From NCBI RefSeq assembly GCF_000332295.1, contig NZ_KB235930.1, positions 3,313,895 through 3,377,894 on the forward strand: a DNA stretch of 64,000 nt. The letters are read 5' to 3'. The stretch is from Fortiea contorta PCC 7126. Its GTDB lineage: Bacteria > Cyanobacteriota > Cyanobacteriia > Cyanobacteriales > Nostocaceae. The translations under genes were made by a program, and so were the position numbers. Below, piece after piece: positions 26,309 through 34,741 of the stretch (position 1 is its first letter; every line of letters starts with the position of its first letter). The notes beneath the pieces are model-generated. The model had not been told where the DNA came from. It searched no databases and was given only the letters and a program-made list of their open reading frames with translations.

Positions 26309-26938
26309 ATGACATTAGCTGATTTTCAGGTGAGCGATCGCGATTTGAGTGACGCAGCCCTAGCGCAGTATTTAGAATCAGAAGCGATCGCCGTTGATAC
26401 CGAGACGATGGGGTTATTACCGCAGCGCGATCGCTTGTGTCTTGTCCAGCTATGCAATCCCCAAGGAAATGTGACAGCAATTCGCATTGCTCAAGGACAA
26501 ACCACAGCCCCCAACTTAAAACAACTTTTAGAAGCAGCAAATACACAAAAAGTATTTCACTTTGCACGCTTTGATATTGCTACCCTGCGTCATCATTTAG
26601 GAATTCAAGTCCAGCCGCTTTTCTGCACGAAAATAGCTAGCAAATTAGCTCGTACATATACCAATCGTCATGGACTAAAAGACGTAGTGCAAGAGCTAGA
26701 AAAAGTAGAACTCGATAAAAGTGCTCAGAGTTCTGATTGGGGTAACGCCGATAATTTATCAGCAGAACAACTCAGTTACGCTGCTAATGACGTCCGCTAT
26801 CTGCTGAGTGTACAACAAAAACTTACACAAATGCTCAAACGAGAAGCTAGGTGGGAACTAGCTCAAGCCTGTTTTCAGGTTTTACCCACAATAGTAGCTT
26901 TAGATTTGCTGCAATTTAAAGATTTATTTGAACACTAA
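26309..26938 (+). CDS. DEDDy 3'-5' exonuclease (ribonuclease D-like)
   Basis: The 209-residue protein is a single exonuclease domain with all the catalytic positions: AVDTETMGL (first Asp and Glu), HFARFDIATL (second Asp), and SYAANDVRYL, the Y-x3-D motif that makes it DEDDy. There is no HRDC domain, so it is shorter than E. coli RNase D (about 375 residues). It is expected to trim RNA 3' ends with two metal ions; the substrate is unknown. A perfect 12-base inverted repeat at 26967-26999 separates it from the convergent rhodanese gene. Confidence 0.88.
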   Translation: MTLADFQVSDRDLSDAALAQYLESEAIAVDTETMGLLPQRDRLCLVQLCNPQGNVTAIRIAQGQTTAPNLKQLLEAANTQKVFHFARFDIATLRHHLGIQVQPLFCTKIASKLARTYTNRHGLKDVVQELEKVELDKSAQSSDWGNADNLSAEQLSYAANDVRYLLSVQQKLTQMLKREARWELAQACFQVLPTIVALDLLQFKDLFEH

Positions 26939-26966
26939 TTTCTTAACATTGAGAAGACTTTATTTG

Positions 26967-26999
26967 ACAGTTATCAGTGGAGAGTTAACTGATAACTGT
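26967..26999. terminator. Perfect 12-base inverted repeat, bidirectional terminator
   Basis: ACAGTTATCAGT and ACTGATAACTGT pair exactly around a nine-base loop. The site lies between the stops of two convergent genes, so it likely serves both strands. Confidence 0.65.
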
Positions 27000-27022
27000 T
27001 GATGCTTTTATTGTTAATAAAA

Positions 27023-27478
27023 TTAAGTGTCTTTTTGCAGATTTTCTACATGATTTTGGATGCGAGATACCACATTGAGATCATCTGCACCTGCGGGGGT
27101 TTGTGATTCAATAATTCCCTCAGTTGGGCCGCCAATAGCTTTCCATGCAGCCAATCCGCCTTTGAGTTGAGAAACATGCTCAAACCCAGCAGACCGCAGC
27201 AGTTGCGCCGCTTGACTAGATTGTTCTTCAGTCGCGCCGTAAACATAGATATCGCGGCCTTTATCCAAAGATGATGCAGCTATGTTAACTAAATCATCAA
27301 GGGGGGTTGCCATAGCGCCCATAATATGCCCTTGATTATAGGTTTTGCGATCGCACACATCCAAAATCGTGAAAGCTGGTTCTCCCCATTCTAAGCGTGA
27401 CTTCAGCACATAGACATCAGATTGTGGTTCTATGGGTGGTTGCGGGGGAATAATACCACCTATCACATTGTTATCCAT
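27023..27478 (-). CDS. Rhodanese-like domain protein, catalytic Cys missing
   Basis: The 151-residue product has one rhodanese domain (about 18-115): ILDVCDRKTYNQGHIMGAMATP, then the active-site loop DIYVYGATEEQSSQAAQLL, then GFEHVSQLKGGLAAWKAIGG. The loop normally starts with the catalytic Cys; here Gly81 occupies that place, and the only other Cys (42) is not at the active site. So it is unlikely to transfer sulfur and may be a binding module. The N-terminus is Pro-rich. The gene is convergent with the exonuclease. Confidence 0.82.
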   Translation of the reverse strand: MDNNVIGGIIPPQPPIEPQSDVYVLKSRLEWGEPAFTILDVCDRKTYNQGHIMGAMATPLDDLVNIAASSLDKGRDIYVYGATEEQSSQAAQLLRSAGFEHVSQLKGGLAAWKAIGGPTEGIIESQTPAGADDLNVVSRIQNHVENLQKDT

Positions 27479-27716
27479 AACTGCTCCTTTGTGTTTACAA
27501 TAATAGCAATTTAACGAGTAATGAGCATTTAATTGCTCTTTCTTTGGTATGATTATTGTTAATATATGTCTATAGATATACAGAATAAAATCAACTATTT
27601 TTAGCTAAAACTCAATTATTTAAAGCATTATTTAACATATTTTTTATTAATAAAAACGGTGTCAAAATAAGAATTTAAAATAGATACCAGAAAGTTATTA
27701 TGCTTCACCTAAAGCC

Positions 27717-27750
27717 TTTGTTCAGACGAAGCAAAAGCAGTTTCTCTACA
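27717..27750. repeat. Degraded copy of the TGTAGAGAC palindrome
   Basis: Reading TTTGTTCAGACGAAGCAAAA and then GCAGTTTCTCTACA, it lines up base by base with the intact copy at 40429-40460, with changes mainly in the first arm. The stem is therefore weakened. Confidence 0.55.
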
Positions 27751-27897
27751 TCGATTTTCGGTTAAATCTCATTGATTCAGTCAAAAATGATTTTCGGTTG
27801 CGCTGAATCACCAAACCCAACCTTGCTGGTACTTGCGAGATTGCGTGGCTCAGACATTGTGATTGCTGGGTTTCACTTGGTTCTAACGCCACTTTGA

Positions 27898-27946
27898 CGC
27901 CACTTGCTACAACGGGGAGGTAGCCCCCGCCCACGCAAGTAGCTCC
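27898..27946. repeat. Dispersed GC-rich element, copy 2
   Basis: The order of blocks matches 19495-19540 (CGCCA, TTGCT, CAA, CGGGGA, CCCGCCCACGCA, AGT, GCTC), with insertions in the loop. The shared skeleton shows common descent even though the copies are diverged. Confidence 0.5.
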
Positions 27947-28398
27947 CCAACCTCGGCATCTACAGACAACAAGCAATTGCGAGGTGTACTAATTTTATTC
28001 ACGCCATCAAATAGGAGCCACGTATGTGGACTAGATGTTTTACAGACGACTAAAATTAGATTAGTCTTAACAAAGAAAACTGATCTGTTCACAATGACAG
28101 CAAAGAAAAACAACCAAATGATCTAAAAAATATACATTTTTTAATCACCATGATTGCTGTATTTTTGGGAAATTTCAGAGAAAATTAAGATTAGCCCAGT
28201 ACCACAGTGGCTATACCAGGTAATCAGGGGCTACCCTAGGGGAAGTCGCTACGCATCTACGCATACAACAAATGAAGTAAGCATGAAGATACTCTCACAG
28301 CCCATGTAGCAAACACAGATGCTGACACTGCGGCTGTTCACAGAGTAGCGATCGCGACACGATCGCAAATTGCCAAATCAAAAATAGGCTAAGAAGTT

Positions 28399-29109
28399 AT
28401 GGTGATGGCTCCCGCTACTAATCCTAAAATCCTTGTTGTAGATGACGACCACGGTGTCCGCAATCTCATATATCGGTTTTTAAGTCGCAAATACCACATA
28501 GAGTCTGCAGGAGACGGAAAAACTGCTCTATCATTGTTTGACCAATTTAACCCAGCGCTCGTCATCCTAGATTGGAATTTACCAGATACCAACGGTTATA
28601 AACTCTGCCAAGAAATGCAGAGTCGCACTAACGTCTTAGTCATGATCTTGACAAGTAGGACTGATGAAGCTGATAAAATCAGAGTCTTGGCAGCAGGTGC
28701 TGATGACTTTATGACTAAACCATTTAGTCTCGCCGAAGTTGAAGTCAGAGTCCAAGCCCTGTTGCGGCGTATCCGCAGTATCAATCCCTCTCCCTCACAA
28801 CGTCTCGTCTTTCAGCAGCTAGCAATTAACCCGGACGGACGAGAGGTAACTCTGAACGATAAACCCCTAAGCTTAACCGCTTTGGAATTTAATATTTTAC
28901 ATTTTTTGGCCAGCCATCCAGGTCAAGCTTGGAGTCGTCCACAGCTAATCCAAAAAATTTGGGGTTGTGACTATGTTGGGGATGGGCGCGTAGTTGATGT
29001 GCATATCGGTCAACTCCGTAAAAAAATGGAAGTTGATGCAAATGTAGCGGACTATATCAAAACTGTCCGGGGTTACGGTTATAAATTTGAACCGCCAGAA
29101 GACACATGA
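28399..29109 (+). CDS. OmpR/PhoB-family response regulator
   Basis: The 236-residue protein has a receiver domain (about 9-125) with acidic pocket VVDDD, phospho-acceptor Asp58 in VILDWNLPD, a Thr in ILTSR and Lys in MTKPFS, followed by a winged-helix DNA-binding domain (about 145-230) ending VRGYGYKFEPP. It should bind direct-repeat promoter sites when phosphorylated. No kinase gene is adjacent, so the partner is unknown. The ATG at 28399 is used; an in-frame ATG two codons later is equally possible. A 9-base stem at 29163-29189 follows. Confidence 0.9.
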   Translation: MVMAPATNPKILVVDDDHGVRNLIYRFLSRKYHIESAGDGKTALSLFDQFNPALVILDWNLPDTNGYKLCQEMQSRTNVLVMILTSRTDEADKIRVLAAGADDFMTKPFSLAEVEVRVQALLRRIRSINPSPSQRLVFQQLAINPDGREVTLNDKPLSLTALEFNILHFLASHPGQAWSRPQLIQKIWGCDYVGDGRVVDVHIGQLRKKMEVDANVADYIKTVRGYGYKFEPPEDT

Positions 29110-29162
29110 ACCCCCGCCATGAAAACTTATCCCGAAGATACACTCGGCTACTTTAGTGATGG

Positions 29163-29189
29163 TGTTATCTCATCTTTTAAGAGATAACA
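29163..29189 (+). terminator. Stem-loop after the response regulator
   Basis: TGTTATCTC and GAGATAACA pair perfectly around a nine-base loop, 54 bases past the stop. No strong T-run follows. Confidence 0.5.
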
Positions 29190-29342
29190 TCTGATATCAA
29201 TTAAAAATTTAAAATTTAGAAAACCAAATGTTATCCCGATTTGAAAACAAGAATGCGACTAACACATTTGCACAGGCGATGTTTCTCCGCCCGTTGTGAG
29301 AGTCGCAACCATTAAACAAATTGGTATGATATCAATCTTTGA

Positions 29343-29681
29343 TTATTGATTATTTAAATCTAATTTTAGTTGCGCTCCATCATTCCCGTTAAAAGACTGA
29401 GTAGGTAACAAGAAAATAGGTGTTTCCGGTAATGATGGTGATTCTTGAAAGTGTAGTTTATCTGTGTTAGCGTTTTTATCTACACTATTGCGCTGATTTT
29501 GCTCAAAAAAGCTGCTGAAGTCTTCTTGAGAAGTTCTATGGTCAACACCGACCAAAGAATCGCCAGTCAATAAGTAATTTTGGGAATTTGATTTTGATGT
29601 AATTGGTTGTTGCGCCTGTACCGGGCTTTCTAAAATGGCAAATGCGATTATTACCAATGGTGCAAACATTTTAGCGTTCAT
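29343..29681 (-). CDS. Predicted secreted protein, unknown function
   Basis: The 112-residue product has a signal peptide (about 1-23, ending PVQAQQ) and a mature part rich in Asn, Gln and Ser without recognisable domain or cysteines, probably disordered. It is a single gene on the minus strand, transcribed toward the response regulator's 3' side. No operon partner. Confidence 0.5.
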   Translation of the reverse strand: MNAKMFAPLVIIAFAILESPVQAQQPITSKSNSQNYLLTGDSLVGVDHRTSQEDFSSFFEQNQRNSVDKNANTDKLHFQESPSLPETPIFLLPTQSFNGNDGAQLKLDLNNQ

Positions 29682-30171
29682 TAGTCTTACCCCGATTCTC
29701 TATTATTTTTGCTGGTGATTATTCTCCGAACAAATTATTTACATCAGCCTGGAGAAAGGCTTTTATATAAAAAAGAATTGTATTTGGCAATACGAATTTG
29801 GTCAATAACCATGCATGATCTTAAGTAAAATAAAAAGACAAAACACTATTAAAAAATTGTTAATTTTTTGACTCGGAAATAAAACATAACAAATCGCAAT
29901 TTACCGAAGTGTATTCAACACTAGACTTCTTGCAGAAGTCGGGAACTCTTAACAGGGAACAGAGAACGGCATGGTAGGGTGCGTTAAAGCAGAGCGCAAC
30001 GCACCGCCAATAAATCTGAGTCGAGAAGGTGCGTTACTTCGTTAACGCACCCTACAAAAATAAGAATCTATTGCAACATTTTAGCCTTGTCACGCCACTA
30101 CTTAATATTTCCTAACCCCTAACCTCTAACCCCTATTTCCAAGCTAAATATCAACAAGCCAAACAGAAATA
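29682..30171. other. Intergenic region with a palindromic repeat
   Basis: No gene is seen. The left half is AT-rich and should hold the promoter of the secreted protein gene. The right half holds short GGGAACAG-type direct repeats (about 29955-29970) and a large palindromic element at 29974-30055. Confidence 0.45.
29974..30055. repeat. Dispersed palindromic repeat, GTAGGGTGCGTT family
   Basis: GTAGGGTGCGTTAA at the left end pairs with TTAACGCACCCTAC at the right. An inner pair (GCGCAACGCACC / GGTGCGTTAC) gives a branched fold. It is related to 15622-15695 and 34520-34627. Confidence 0.7.
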
Positions 30172-30705
30172 TTATTGAGTATTGACTCTCACATCAACGA
30201 CGGTGGCATTAAAGTTATAGTTAAAGCCTTCTAATTCAAATGGCATACCAATTTTGACTTTACTGTTACCTAAAACTGGGCCATTGGTAGTAAGTTGCGC
30301 CTTACCTTCTAAAGTCAACAAAAAATCTGCGCTGAAATTATTAGCTTTGGGATCTGGTAACTCTTTAACAGTACCGTTGGGTTGAGGAACATTGATTGTT
30401 CTTGGTAACTGTTGAATTGATTTAATGCCAATTTCACCATAGGGTTGATTGCGGATAATCACATTAGTTTTACCGCCTTTTGCTAACCCATTAGTAAATA
30501 GCTGTTGGGGGTCGCGCACATTCAAACCACGGACAACTAAATCTACCTCAATCGGTACTGTTTTTGCACCAACTTGAGCTACAGAACCAGATGTACCAGG
30601 AAAGATAAAGATGCCAAATATAACTAGTAAAATTACCAGCCCAGCACCTAAATCTAAAAGGTTGATTTTGCCGAAGAGGCGACCTTTGGAATCTAAAATA
30701 GCCAT
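30172..30705 (-). CDS. DUF4330 family membrane-anchored protein
   Basis: The 177-residue product begins MAILDSKGRLFGKINLLDLG, has one membrane helix (about 18-36), and an extracytoplasmic beta-rich domain with VDLVVRGL and TNVIIRNQPYGEIGI. This is the pattern of DUF4330, common in cyanobacteria. No function is known. It starts at 30705, and the divergent M48 protease gene begins 310 bases to the right, with no gene between them. Confidence 0.75.
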   Translation of the reverse strand: MAILDSKGRLFGKINLLDLGAGLVILLVIFGIFIFPGTSGSVAQVGAKTVPIEVDLVVRGLNVRDPQQLFTNGLAKGGKTNVIIRNQPYGEIGIKSIQQLPRTINVPQPNGTVKELPDPKANNFSADFLLTLEGKAQLTTNGPVLGNSKVKIGMPFELEGFNYNFNATVVDVRVNTQ

Positions 30706-31014
30706 AACAAGTTTTTCCAGATATGAGTAGAGTAATTGGTTGTAGCAGCGGTTTTATCGGAATTGAGAATTATTTTTAGACCAGGATTTCATTGATGGGG
30801 AATAGATGATTTTAGAGAATTGCATTGACAAGAAGTTTGACTCAAGCGACAGTTTATCATGAGAGCAGAGAAATCTCTTGTTCTTTGCTTCTAGCCTTTA
30901 ATTTCTAGCTTTAGTGCTGATTTTCTCAAGGAGTTGGGTGCAAAATGCAACTTAAAAAGCTGTAAATTCGTCTCATTGTTTTATATTCTCCTAAGATGAT
31001 TATCAACCCGGATC
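30706..31014. other. Divergent promoter region, no gene seen
   Basis: This 309-base gap separates the DUF4330 gene (minus) from the M48 protease gene (plus). It must hold both promoters. It is AT-rich with no clear inverted repeat or recognised operator. Confidence 0.4.
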
Positions 31015-31869
31015 ATGATTAATTGGAAAGGCTTGTCTGCAAGTTATCATTGGTGGCGACGTCGTTGGTTTTATCCGTTAGTTTCTGTGGTAGTGGCTTT
31101 GGGCGTGTGTTTGACTACACCTGCGCCGGGAAAAGCTATAGACTTATTACCACTGCTGTTACAGGGAGTCCAAGTTCTTCAGCTATCTAATATATCTGAA
31201 CGCCAGGAAGTTGACCTTGGTAAACAGATGAATCAAGAATTGAGTGCTGAGGTGCGACTCAGCGACAATTCTCAGTTGATTAGTTATGTTAATCAAATTG
31301 GTCGGCGTTTGGCAGCGAGTAGCGATCGCCCGAATTTACCTTATACTTTCCAAGTAGTGGAAGATGACGCCATCAACGCCTTTGCGACTTTAGGCGGTTT
31401 CGTTTATGTGCACACAGGTCTGCTCAAAGCTGCAGACAACGAAGCAGAATTAGCTAGCGTCATCGCCCATGAAATCGGTCATGTCGGTGGTAAACACTTA
31501 GTTAAACAGATGCGTCAGCGAGCCATTGCTAGCGGTGTAGCCACTGCTGCTGGTTTAGATCGCAATCAGGCGGTGGGAATTGGTGTAGAATTAGCCCTGA
31601 ACCGTCCCCGCAGTCGTCAAGATGAATTTGATGCAGACCAGAGAGGGTTGAAAACTTTGACACGGGCTGGTTACGCACCGTCAGCGATGGTTTCCTTTAT
31701 GCAAAAATTGCTGCGGAATGGTTCAGGGCCAGCTTTTTTGAGCACTCACCCCGCAACCAGCGATCGCATTAACGCCCTCAACCGCAGCATTAACTCCCAA
31801 CCTAGCAATGGACGCTACGGTCTAGATAATAATTCTTATAAAGCTAATATCCGCGCCTTTTTAAGATAG
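31015..31869 (+). CDS. M48-family metalloprotease
   Basis: The 284-residue protein has an N-terminal hydrophobic segment (about 19-40) ending in a possible signal cleavage after GKA, then an M48 peptidase domain. The zinc motif HEIGH lies in VIAHEIGHVGGKHLV, and the third ligand Glu in SRQDEFDADQRG. Conserved STHPATSDRINAL follows near the end. Family members are periplasmic or membrane-associated proteases related to HtpX and to the BepA/LoiP group in outer-membrane quality control. The role here is inferred only from the family. Confidence 0.88.
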   Translation: MINWKGLSASYHWWRRRWFYPLVSVVVALGVCLTTPAPGKAIDLLPLLLQGVQVLQLSNISERQEVDLGKQMNQELSAEVRLSDNSQLISYVNQIGRRLAASSDRPNLPYTFQVVEDDAINAFATLGGFVYVHTGLLKAADNEAELASVIAHEIGHVGGKHLVKQMRQRAIASGVATAAGLDRNQAVGIGVELALNRPRSRQDEFDADQRGLKTLTRAGYAPSAMVSFMQKLLRNGSGPAFLSTHPATSDRINALNRSINSQPSNGRYGLDNNSYKANIRAFLR

Positions 31870-31894
31870 TTAGAGCTTTGGGAAAATCAATCGA

Positions 31895-32656
31895 TTATGC
31901 TCTTTGCTTTTTGCGGCGATCGCTTTTGATTTGTGATGGATCAATCGCGATCGCTGCTTCTGCTAAAGGTAGAGTGCGGACAAGCTTTTTAAAAACATTG
32001 ACTTGATAAACTAAGCTATTTGTGGCGTCAAGTGCTGTCAACCAACCACTGCGGGGATGATAAGCGCCAGTATCTATATCTAACCAGCCTCTGCCTAATG
32101 CTAATTGACCAGGGGAGACGCCCGGTAGAGTAAAAGTGATGGTGTGACCTGTAATAATTAATTTATCTGGAAAGTAGGGCTGCTCCGTGCTGTGAAATTC
32201 GTCCCTAATCCAGCAAAATTGCTCCGAGGTTTGTGCTTCCAAAGGTAACTCAGGGTCAACACCAGCATGAGTTAACCAAATATCGCCTAAATCTAAATAT
32301 GTGGGTAACTGCTGAAACCACTCTAAATGATCTTGAGGAATTGTTCCCTCTTGATAACTAGCTACAGTTGCCTGTCCCCCACTATACAACCATGATTGCA
32401 TCGCCGCGCTGGTAGCACCTCCGTTACTGAGAATGTTTAATAACATTTGCTCATGGTTTCCCAGTAAACATGGGTAGTTATTTTCTTTAACAAAGTTCAC
32501 CACTTGTGCGCTTTTAGGGCCACGATCAATTAAATCTCCCAGAAAATACAGTTGGTCATCTGCACCAGGAGCGATCGCCTCTAGCAAGATCATCAACCCT
32601 TCATAATGACCGTGTACATCTCCAATGACAAGCCGACGCCGATTAGTTTCGCTCAT
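31895..32656 (-). CDS. Calcineurin-like metallophosphoesterase
   Basis: The 253-residue protein carries the full phosphoesterase signature: GDVHGHYEG, GDLIDRGP, GNHEQ, then THAGVDP and TGHT. This matches the PPP-type protein phosphatase/ApaH group, binding two metals. It could dephosphorylate proteins or cleave Ap4A; sequence alone does not choose. The C-terminus is short and basic. The gene is convergent with the M48 gene and divergent from the DUF2470 gene. Confidence 0.85.
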   Translation of the reverse strand: MSETNRRRLVIGDVHGHYEGLMILLEAIAPGADDQLYFLGDLIDRGPKSAQVVNFVKENNYPCLLGNHEQMLLNILSNGGATSAAMQSWLYSGGQATVASYQEGTIPQDHLEWFQQLPTYLDLGDIWLTHAGVDPELPLEAQTSEQFCWIRDEFHSTEQPYFPDKLIITGHTITFTLPGVSPGQLALGRGWLDIDTGAYHPRSGWLTALDATNSLVYQVNVFKKLVRTLPLAEAAIAIDPSQIKSDRRKKQRA

Positions 32657-32769
32657 GTCCTTAGTGTAAATAATATTGCCTAACTTTTTTGCTACAGCTT
32701 CACATATCTAAATTCCTTAAAAAAGGTAAAATTTACGCAGTTATGGTATAGCTAAATTGGAATTTTACA

Positions 32770-33054
32770 ATGTCTGAAGAATTTTCACCGGAAATTAGCT
32801 CTCGTATTTGCAAGCATATGAACGATGATCACAGTGATGCGATCGTTCTCTATGCTAAAGCCTTTGGTGGTGTCGCTGATGCCACAGCAGCTCAAATGTT
32901 GGCTATCGATGCTCAAGGTATGGATTTGACAGCACAAGTCAACACAGAAACTGTACCAGTTCGGATTACCTTTGATCATGTGTTAGCAGATGCAGAAGAT
33001 GCTCACCAAACGCTGATTGCAATGGTAAAGCAGGCGCGGGTACAAGCAAAGTAG
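32770..33054 (+). CDS. DUF2470 (HugZ C-terminal-like) protein
   Basis: The 94-residue product consists only of a DUF2470 domain: ISSRICKHMNDDHSDAIVLYAKAFG, with the conserved HMNDDH, then IDAQGMDL and VRITFDHVLADAEDAHQTLIAM. In larger proteins this domain follows a flavin-binding split barrel and takes part in haem handling; here it stands alone. Function unknown. A palindromic stem at 33067-33098 follows the stop by twelve bases and probably ends transcription. Confidence 0.85.
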   Translation: MSEEFSPEISSRICKHMNDDHSDAIVLYAKAFGGVADATAAQMLAIDAQGMDLTAQVNTETVPVRITFDHVLADAEDAHQTLIAMVKQARVQAK

Positions 33055-33066
33055 TTTTTAAATTCT

Positions 33067-33098
33067 GGTAGAGACGCAAAATTTTGTGTCTCTGCACC
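33067..33098. repeat. Palindrome of the TAGAGACG family acting as a stem after DUF2470
   Basis: GGTAGAGACGCAAAATT and its near-complement form a long stem with mismatches near the tips. The element is a dispersed repeat used here at a gene's 3' end. Confidence 0.6.
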
Positions 33099-33125
33099 AA
33101 CCATAATTTAAATTTAATCAACGAC

Positions 33126-33590
33126 TTAATTATTTTCAGCAAGGTCTAACATTGCTTGCACTTTAGTGATGACAACATCAGGGTCAATGGGTTTTTGAAT
33201 AAATCCATCAACCTTAACATCGCTATTCTGTTGGGCTATGTCTTCACTCATGCTTGTTACTAACAGAATCAACAGAGATTGAAATTCAATTGATTGACGG
33301 ATGTGTCGAACAACTTCAAATCCATCCATCACAGGCATCATAACATCTAGTATTAGCAAGTCAGGTTTTTTATGGCTGGTTTCTAGATAGGTTAGCACTG
33401 CTGCACCTGAATCTACAGTTTCAATTTCAGATTCTTCTGTTGCTAAAATTGTTTCCATGAGAAGAGAGTCATCAGCCACATCGTCACAAATCAATATATG
33501 TTTAATAAAATCCTCTTTTCGGCATCTGTTATTAATAGAGATGAATGGTAATGACAATGCATTCATCTTTGTTTGCGTAGTTTTGAGCAT
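33126..33590 (-). CDS. Single-domain response regulator
   Basis: A receiver domain occupies residues about 30-154: HILICDDVADD, phospho-acceptor in LLILDVMMPVMDG, LVTSMSED and IQKPIDPD. There is no output domain. The start is uncertain: TTG at 33611, ATG at 33590 or ATG at 33566 all precede the domain, and the first 25 residues have no homology look. It lies downstream of the Crp-like gene on the same strand and may relay a signal from the hybrid kinase further up. Confidence 0.82.
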   Translation of the reverse strand: MLKTTQTKMNALSLPFISINNRCRKEDFIKHILICDDVADDSLLMETILATEESEIETVDSGAAVLTYLETSHKKPDLLILDVMMPVMDGFEVVRHIRQSIEFQSLLILLVTSMSEDIAQQNSDVKVDGFIQKPIDPDVVITKVQAMLDLAENN

Positions 33591-33762
33591 GAGATTAGCA
33601 AAAGCATTCAAATACCAAACTTTCTATATGTTAGAAACATTTATAAGCTTTAGTCTGTCCGGTAGCGGATATAAAATAAAAATAGTTTTCAGAAAAAATG
33701 GGGAACAGATAACAGAAGTTAAATCTATCGTGATGAATATTAAATGTGACGGCGCTGGACTT

Positions 33763-34470
33763 TTAGCTAAACAAACGGTTATATTCTGTCTTAACTTTGC
33801 GGTAACATTCGCAAGCACATGTTTCCAAGCATTTTCTGTCTAGAATCTCGATATGGCCGCGCTGGTAATGGATTAAGCCTTTAGACTGGAGTTTGCTAGC
33901 AGCTTCGCTGACTCCAGAACGCCTCACACCAAGCATCGTGGACAAAAATTCTTGGGTGAGGGGAAGTGAGTTTGACTCTAGACTATCACTACACATTAAC
34001 AACCAGCGGCTCATCCTGGCTTCTAGATGATGAAGACGGTTACAAGCAGCGGTTTGTGAAGCAATAACAATGGTTGTATGTATGTAACGGTAGAGAAGTT
34101 TTTGCAGTACACCGCCTGTGTCGAATGCTTCTTTGAAGATAGCAGATCGGATACGCACGGCTTGTCCTGAGATTTGGGTGAAAGCCTCCATCGGTGTTGT
34201 ATCTGCATCTAAAATAATTGGCAAACCTGTCATCCCTTCGCACCCAATGCAACCGCATTCGACTGTTGAGCCGTCTTTCATTACTGTTACTAGAGAGAGC
34301 AATGAGTTAAGCGGAAAATAGACAAAAGGAAGGGGTTCATTAGGCTCGATAATATATTGTTTTTGCGCGAGGGAAACTATTTCCAAATTAGGAAGTAAAT
34401 TTTTTAGTTCTTCATGTGGTAACTTTGCTAGTAGTTGATTTTTGGTTAACTCTTGAAGCTGGTTAAACAT
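33763..34470 (-). CDS. Crp/Fnr-like regulator with Cys-rich tail
   Basis: I start at the ATG at 34470 (MFNQLQELTKN), not the TTG at 34485, which gives 235 residues. A cyclic-nucleotide-binding-like barrel (about 10-130) includes YIIEPNEPLPFVYFPLNSLL, but the cAMP-contact GEx-type loop reads EGMTGLPIIL, so cAMP binding is not expected. A helix-turn-helix follows: LTQEFLSTMLGVRRSGVSEA. The tail has CLETCACECY, with CGCIGCEG earlier; whether these Cys bind metal is speculation. The gene is between the hybrid kinase and the small response regulator. Confidence 0.8.
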   Translation of the reverse strand: MFNQLQELTKNQLLAKLPHEELKNLLPNLEIVSLAQKQYIIEPNEPLPFVYFPLNSLLSLVTVMKDGSTVECGCIGCEGMTGLPIILDADTTPMEAFTQISGQAVRIRSAIFKEAFDTGGVLQKLLYRYIHTTIVIASQTAACNRLHHLEARMSRWLLMCSDSLESNSLPLTQEFLSTMLGVRRSGVSEAASKLQSKGLIHYQRGHIEILDRKCLETCACECYRKVKTEYNRLFS

Positions 34471-34519
34471 TGATTTATGTATCAAGAATTTACTCTTAAT
34501 GTGAATTAGTAAATATTCA

Positions 34520-34627
34520 GTAGGATGTGTTACGGCAGTGAAAGGATTTGAGTATCAGCGACAGTATCAATTGCCGTAACGCACCATGATCAAGCGGTGC
34601 ATTACGCGTTGCTTAAACGCATCCTAC
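34520..34627. repeat. Dispersed palindromic repeat, GTAGGATG family
   Basis: GTAGGATG at the left and CATCCTAC at the right pair, with inner pairs TGTTACGGC/GCCGTAACGCA and TGCATTACGCG. It lies between the hybrid kinase and the Crp-like gene and is related to 15622-15695 and 29974-30055. Confidence 0.65.
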
Positions 34628-34741
34628 TGGACTGACTTGATAAAGCATCTCTCAGGTTTTCTAATATAGGAGATAATTAATCATCATCTTCTGATTTCGG
34701 TTTTACCTCTGTGCCTAGAGAGAGGTGGAATGTAAAATTTA

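Larger units (their letters stand above)
27479..28398. other. 920-base intergenic region with dispersed repeats
   Basis: No convincing gene. From left to right it holds AT-rich DNA, a degraded copy of the TGTAGAGAC palindrome (27717-27750), a duplicated GATTTTCGGTT motif (27752 and 27791 areas), and a diverged copy of the dispersed GC-rich element (27898-27946). An antisense frame at 27746-27976 crosses these repeats and is not credible. The response regulator promoter should lie close to 28390. Confidence 0.5.

Noticed and set aside
27746-27976. Minus-strand frame of 76 codons in the large intergenic gap
   Set aside because: It crosses two dispersed repeats; the translation is explained by repeat content.
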